Source: Diplosphaera chodatii
Taxonomy: Eukaryota > Chlorophyta > Trebouxiophyceae > Prasiolales > Stichococcaceae
DNA length: 64,000 nucleotides
Assembly: GCA_032358165.1 (NCBI GenBank)
Contig: JAALGY010000030.1
Location: forward strand, 1,550,001 to 1,614,000
Direction of reading: 5' to 3'
Shown: positions 58,570-64,000 of the stretch, one piece after another
Position numbering within the stretch: the stretch's first letter is position 1
Layout of the letters: each line of letters starts with the position of its first letter
Program-made: the position numbers and the translations under genes
The notes under the pieces: generated by a model
Databases searched by the model: none
What the model was told of the DNA's origin: nothing
The model's input: only the letters and a program-made list of their open reading frames with translations

Positions 58570-59741
58570 GGCAGGTGGCCAAACGGTGTCGGGTGTACCA
58601 CCGCTGCTGCACAGCTGCTGCGGTCTGTTGCGGTATCGCTGACAGCTGCACCACAGCTAGCCCGCTGCAGCCGTCTGCAGTGTCTTGGTGCTGATGGCGG
58701 GTGTGGCCGAAACCTATGTAGTGTGCGGCCAGCATCGCGTCATGCTCCTGCTTGGCGGAGATGAGGAGCACAGCTGGTTGCCAGCGAGCCCCTGCGTCCG
58801 CTGTTCGACGGTGCTTGCTGTTGGCAGGCAGCAGACCAGAGGCTGCGGGGCTGCACCGAACGCCAGTACCTGCAGGTGACAGGGATGGCTATCTCAGGAT
58901 GTATCTGCATGATTTAAGCCCACACCACAGTCATGGTGTAGTACTGATGACGGTTGAATAGGTCAAGAAGTGCGTGGGTGTGCCAATGCTGGCAGCGGGC
59001 GCTGTCTGGGCATGCTGCTGGCATTGAATTTGCTGGCGGTGTGCCAACAGATCGGGTAGGTCGCACCAGAACTGAACAGATTGACGAAGGGACGGTGACA
59101 ATCCTAATCCAATAGGGGCCAGGCACAATCTGCGCTGAGGATGCCCATGATATGGGCTGCTGCTCACCGAGTAGGTGGCAGGTGCTGCCAACTATCCGTT
59201 GCGCGGAAGCGGCAGCGGGCACTTATACAGGCCAGTGTGTCGACGACACCTATCTTGCAGTGCGCTGTTGCACGCAGTGCTGTTCCTGTTGTCGGCAGAT
59301 AGGCTGCCCTACGCGGGATGCAAGAGGCACTTTTGACGCACGGAAGTGCTTCAGCAAGATCAACGCCCCGTCATGACCTACTGATGATGGATCCATGCAT
59401 TTATAGTGTTCCTGCGCACAATGTGCTCCTTGGCCGCAGACTGTATTGCCTGTTTGCCCGACAGCACTAAACATACGCATGCTCCGTCGATTCAACGGCG
59501 CAACATGCTGTGTTTACCAATGTGGATGCTGGAAGTGCGAGCACCCTGGCAAGTAGCTGGCATTGATCGCAGTTGCAGCGCACAAGTTGCATGACATAGA
59601 CCCATCGCAGCATCTTGATCAGCTGACAAAGGCTTTCACATCGTTGTCCGAGGTGTTTGACCGCCGTGTGCCTGCATTTGTTTCTTCGATACTTGATCAG
59701 GAGCTGCAACAACCAGTGGCAGCGCCAGGGGGAGCGCAGCC
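58570..59741. other. Divergent intergenic region, kinase / ATP-grasp
   Basis: About 1.17 kb between divergent genes, presumably with both promoters. A plus frame at 59563-59741 (AHKLHDIDPSQHLDQLTKAF) has some coding look and might be an upstream exon or 5' UTR frame, but it changes frame before the chosen start at 59742. I see nothing else. Confidence 0.45.
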
Positions 59742-62700
59742 ATGTCCAAGAGCGCGCTGTCGGCGGCGCTGGCCAGTCCGGCGCAACAGCCGGCGGCGAG
59801 GCCGGCGGGCAAGCAGGATGAGAGCTCCTTTCCGTGCCTGACTAAGGGTCAGGGTGGACCGTCAGACCCGACCGAGAGTGGGGACTTCAGCGAGGCGGCG
59901 GCGATGCGGCGGTCCGGCGACATCGCTGGCTCGGCTCCCACTGCGATCCTTTCAACCTCAGGCGCCCCCTACGTGAGTTGTGTGCCGAGGCGTGCATGCA
60001 TTCACCGCGACAACCCTAGGCAGAGAGCATCCAGCCTACTATGCTCCCGCAGCTTCAGTTTGAGCAGCACACCGTGATCTTCATGTGCTCAACAGAGCGA
60101 ATGCGTGTCTATCAATGTCCTCATATGTGTAAACGGGCCAAATATGCATCCTGCTCTACATTTCACAGTCAGTGATCTGGCAATTCTTTGCATGCCAGTG
60201 GCAGCTTTGCCAGATCCACCAGTTCAACGAGTCTCAAAGACAGTCGCAGCGCTACCAGCTTGTGCTGCGTGCGCTCGCAAAGCTGCAAGCACGTGAAGCA
60301 GCACGTGGATTTCGAGCACAGGCCTTGGTACAAGTCGTTGATGCATGCAATGCAACCTGAACCGTTGCGTGTTTGTGCGTGCAGGCCGACTACGAGCTGA
60401 ACCCCTACAGGTGTGTCTCACTTGCTGGGATGTGCCAGCACCGCACACGCTCATGTGACAGCATTGTCAGGTTTGCTGCACAACCCAGGTGGCAAGGTCC
60501 ACTGACCAATCTGAACATTGCCTTGCTTGCAGACGGAGAGGTGGCCAGGAAACATATCCAACCGGGCAGAGCGTGGTGAGTGCCTGACACATGCATGCCA
60601 GAATGTGCTTCAACTGCAATTGGTTGCGTTCAGACAAACCATCTCTGCATTAAGTGTTTAGCCCATCTGCTTGCTCATGTGCAGGACGACGCAGCCCGAT
60701 GGCAGAGCTTAGGCGCCGGCAGCCTGCAGTCGAACCTGCTGTCCGCACAGATACTGGGCAGCCTGCCAGCCGGGCTCAGCATGAAGGTGAGGGAAACGCG
60801 CCAATGCAATGAGTGATGGTGCCATGTTCTGCACAGACACCCTGGACGGTGAACCCAGCTCCAGCCGCATGCAGCAGCTATGTCAGAGGCGCAAGCGGTT
60901 GGCTTTAGTCTGAACTGTCACTGACACACATGCAGTCGCATATATTGATGGCAATACATACAGCACCACTCACTGCAGACCGGGGCAACTACAAGCTGCA
61001 TGTGCAGCCTGGTCCTCATGGTGTCCCCCTTGTCCTACAAGAACGCACGGCGCTGTCCAGCGGCGTGCTCAGCCAACAGAAAGGGATCATGACGTCCAGC
61101 ACCTTCAATTCGCACCTTTGTCACAACAGGAGCGCACGGCGCTGTCCAGCAGCGTGCTCAGCCCAACGCAGAGCGCGCTGTCCAGCCTGCCGTCGGACAA
61201 GCTGGTGGGGCGCAACATGGAGGGCAAGAAGCTGCGGCGCCACGTGCTGCGGGGCGCCGTCGTCGTCTTCGTCACCGCGGGCTACTCCGGCAAGAAGTGC
61301 GTGCCGCGGGCCCTGACAGCAGTGGATTTGCTGTCATCAGCACACGATGCACGCTGTTGTCATGCCATGGCCGGAACACGTGCAGAGGCAGAGATGCGGA
61401 CTTGGGTGTATTCTGCATTCGTGCCGTCGTCATGTGTGGTGCACTAGGTGCTGCACTGCGGCGTCAGCACCCTTTCCCAGCAAGTGCGTTGCCGATGAGG
61501 CTGTTGTCACAATGTGCGCAGACCGTCTGCCTGAGTGAGAACCGTCATATATAACTGATCACACGCAGGTTCATTTATGAGAAGGCGCACGAGCTGGGCG
61601 TGCGGTCTGTCATCTTGGACGGGCCAGACTCGTGGGCGCAGTCGCTGCAGGAGGATGGCAAGATCGAGAAGTTCGTGCCGGTGGACTTTGCAGATGCAGA
61701 GTCAGCCTTTGAGCGCTGCGTGGCCGCCATCCACAAGGTCAAGTCGGTGAGTAGCAGCACCTGTTGCAGATGACGATGTGACTGATCAGCAGATGCGGCC
61801 TGTTCAGGCTGGAGCTGCCAGTACCATGTGGGCAGTGACACCAGAGCTGTGGCAGACAAAGCGGCTGCTTGCCTGCACCCTGTTCACGCCGTTGCCTGAG
61901 GGTGTCAGCCATAGCGGGTTGTCAAGAATGCAATCCCAGCAGATGGAATGGCTGGCCCAGCCGTCCCACCACCTGTTGCAGCAGCATCACAAATCGGAGC
62001 AGTTTGTCAGCTTTCAACACTTCTGCGCTGCAGGAGGTGGGCGAGCTGGACGGCATCTGCACATACTGCGAGATGGCGGTGCCGCTGGTGTCGCGCCTCG
62101 CCGAGCGCTTCGGCCTGCCCGGCAACAGGTGAACACATGGAAGACCTGCTGCCAGCCTGTAAGGCTGTCAGTCGGAAACACTCAGGTGTGGTCATTTCCA
62201 TGAGTTTGTGTACACCTATGTCATTCGAGAGTGACACCGTCTGTTGGGCTGGAGGACTTCAATGCATTTGCACTGGCATGGCATCAAGGCTCCAGCCTCT
62301 GTTACCTAACCATCTAATGAAACTGCACAGCCCCGAGTCAGTGGACGCGGCGCGGGACAAGAGCGAAACACGGGCGTCCATGGCCAGGGCGGGGCTGCCG
62401 ACGCCGCGCAACCAGCTGATCGAGCGGGCGGACCAGGTGGAGGCCGCCGGCAAGTGCGTCGGCTTCCCGGCAGGTGTGTCGCTGCCACAGAGCTTGCACC
62501 ATCCGGCACTGGTTGTCTTCCCTGCAGTGTGATGTTCGAGCGGTTTGACGGTTCACATGGTCCTCCGCTCTCCGGACGGTGCGGCCACCCTTCAGGACGG
62601 AAGTAAGAAGGTGTGTGGCACATTGAGCGTGCTCCCCTGCCGCGCCGTGCAGTCATCAAGCCCATCTACGGCGCGGCGTCCATCGGGGTCGTCAAGGTGG

Positions 62701-64000
62701 AGGACATGGAGGGGCTGAAGGCCACCTACAAGCGGGTCGCCAAGGAGATGGCGGGGGCACGCATCGTGGACGGCGCGATGCAGGCGGGCGCAGCCGACGA
62801 CGATGAGACAGACCAGGTGAGGGATTCAAACAGCGGTCAACGGTGACAAGCTACCAAGGAGTTTGCATGCCGAGCAGCGGAAGTTGTGAAGTGCTGTGTG
62901 AATGCATGGCCGCTGAAGCAGTTGCTGTGTTGCTGCGGCCCTGCCGTCTGAGTGTGCATTGGTGGCATGTGCAGGGCAACGCAGCATCATGGGTGAAGCT
63001 GACGCTGCTGCTGGAGGAATACCTCGATGGACCAGAGGTGAGCATCTGCCGACTGTCTGCAGGCAGCAGCAGCTGCATCCAACGCCTCACACCTGTCCAT
63101 CGGGGGTGCCAGCACCCTGCAAGCAGACGCCAACCTTGCTGGTTGAAACCAGGTGCTGCATGTCTCCGCAGGTGGATGTGGACTTGGTACTCAGTGAGGG
63201 CGCGCCAGTCTACGGTGCCATCACAGACAACTGGCCCACGATCGAGCCCTACTTCAACGAAACAGGTAAGGAACTGAACAGCCGCATCATATCACCACAG
63301 TGTGCTGCCCATTACAATGCCGTGCTGTTGCTGTGAACCCTTGCCACAGAGGGGTCCCTGCAAGCATGTCATTACAGCAATGCCGCCGTAGTGTAGCATC
63401 CTGATACAGCATGTCACGCTGCTGCAGGCAGCAACTGCCCCTCCATTCTGCCGCGCGACCAGCAATCGGCGCTCATGGAGCTGGGCGTCCAGTCTGTGCA
63501 GGCGCTCGGCCTGTCACTGGTGGGTTTAATGTTTAGGGTTTGGATATACCGCAGCAGTGCAACCAACCCTTGAGTGCAGTACCTTCGGTTGCATTTAGAC
63601 CCCTGCACGCTTGATACAGTCACCCTCCCCAGTGACTCGGACCTCCTGCAGCTGCTGTTGGGTCATGCAATCTTGGAACACGTCAGCCTCCCGACGTCTC
63701 ACTCTTAGACACAATCTGCTGCAGGGGGTGTTCCACGTGGAGCTGAAGTACACCAGCCGGGGCCCGCGCCTCATCGAGGTCAACTGCCGCATGGGCGGCG
63801 GCCCCGTGCGCATCACCAACCTGCTGGTGGGTCGGAGGTCGCATGCATGGCACACGCTGGTGGCCGCTGCTGCAGACACATATATGCATGGCTGGAGAGT
63901 CCAGGTGCTTTGAGCTGCTGCCTCAGGCTGCAGCCCCCTGCGCCAATGCAGTGTGCAGGATGGGCGTTTCCCAGTTTGCCAGCTGGTAGGAAAGCGCACA
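59742..64000 (+). CDS. Carnosine-synthase-like ATP-grasp ligase (3' truncated by window)
   Basis: An ATP-grasp ligase resembling carnosine synthase (CARNS1). Such enzymes join an amino acid to another amino acid or amine using ATP through an acyl-phosphate. Exons start at ATG 59742 (MSKSALSAALASPAQQPAAR). They continue with WQLCQIHQFNESQRQSQRYQ (60210), ADYELNPYR (60384), RRGGQETYPTGQSV (60532), DDAARWQSLGAGSLQSN (60685), ERTALSSSVLSPTQSALSS to VVVFVTAGYSGKK (61130-61297), FIYEKAHELGVRSVILDGPD (61570), VGELDGICTYCEMAVPLVS (62035), DKSETRASMARAGLPTPRNQ (62360), VIKPIYGAASIGVVKV (62655), LLLEEYLDGPE (63010), VDVDLVLSEGAPVYGAITDN (63173), and GVFHVELKYTSRGPRLIEVN with NCRMGGGPVR (63726). Nucleotide-binding and metal-ligand motifs are intact as far as seen. 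The last exon or exons lie beyond the window. Confidence 0.85.
61041..61079 (+). repeat. Duplicated 5' end of an ATP-grasp exon
   Basis: The 39 bp here encode ERTALSSGVLSQ. The true exon start at 61130, 89 bp downstream, encodes ERTALSSSVLSP from nearly the same bases. The upstream copy follows CTACAAG rather than a clean CAG acceptor, so it is probably an intronic relic or a rarely used alternative exon. Confidence 0.8.

Noticed and set aside
1..64000. Search for tRNA, rRNA, CRISPR, IS elements, LTR retrotransposons or viral genes
   Set aside because: No cloverleaf with conserved boxes, no regularly spaced repeats, no transposase, reverse transcriptase, integrase or capsid motif was seen by eye. 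A dedicated scan could still find small RNAs.

Overview
The window looks like nuclear DNA of a green alga (Chlorophyta, perhaps a trebouxiophyte). It is GC-rich and most genes are split into many short exons by introns of roughly 100-250 bp that begin GTGxxx and end TGCAG. The gene content fits this: chloroplast-type Rieske oxygenases of the pheophorbide a oxygenase (PAO) family, a plastid-type 6-phosphogluconolactonase, mTERF proteins, and a huge exported beta-helix/multi-TM protein. Because of the introns, real genes appear only as fragments in any one frame. I joined exons by protein similarity, splice consensus and phase; the species itself cannot be named from this sequence.

Layout. 0.66-5.14 kb (+): PAO-like gene A, 16 exons. 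5.97-9.43 kb (+): coiled-coil/repeat protein of unknown function, 11 exons that join perfectly in phase. 9.4-12.5 kb: a disturbed zone with a decayed segmental duplicate, 3' exons of a membrane protein (-) and a kinase-tail-like fragment (+). 12.5-14.8 kb (-): START/polyketide-cyclase-like lipid-binding protein. 15.43-17.34 kb (+): 6-phosphogluconolactonase, 4 exons. 17.94-33.64 kb (-): giant gene for a secreted Pmp-like beta-helix protein with a Cys-rich region and about nine C-terminal membrane segments. 33.80-34.65 kb (-): small unknown gene. 35.69-41.93 kb (+): secreted fibro-slime plus LysM protein. 42.52-43.91 and 44.70-46.17 kb (-): tandem, intronless mTERF-like genes. 47.53-52.08 kb (-): PAO-like gene B, an inverted paralogue of gene A. 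53.14-58.57 kb (-): protein kinase with an expanded activation segment. 59.74 kb to the end (+): carnosine-synthase-type ATP-grasp ligase, cut off by the window edge.

These are ordinary independent nuclear genes, not an operon. Two themes recur. First, duplication at every scale: inverted PAO paralogues, tandem mTERFs, a decayed START/kinase-tail block, duplicated exon pieces inside the kinase and ATP-grasp genes, and repeats inside introns. Second, cell-surface proteins: the beta-helix/TM protein and the fibro-slime/LysM protein are close neighbours facing away from each other. I saw no tRNA, rRNA, CRISPR array, intact transposon or viral gene.
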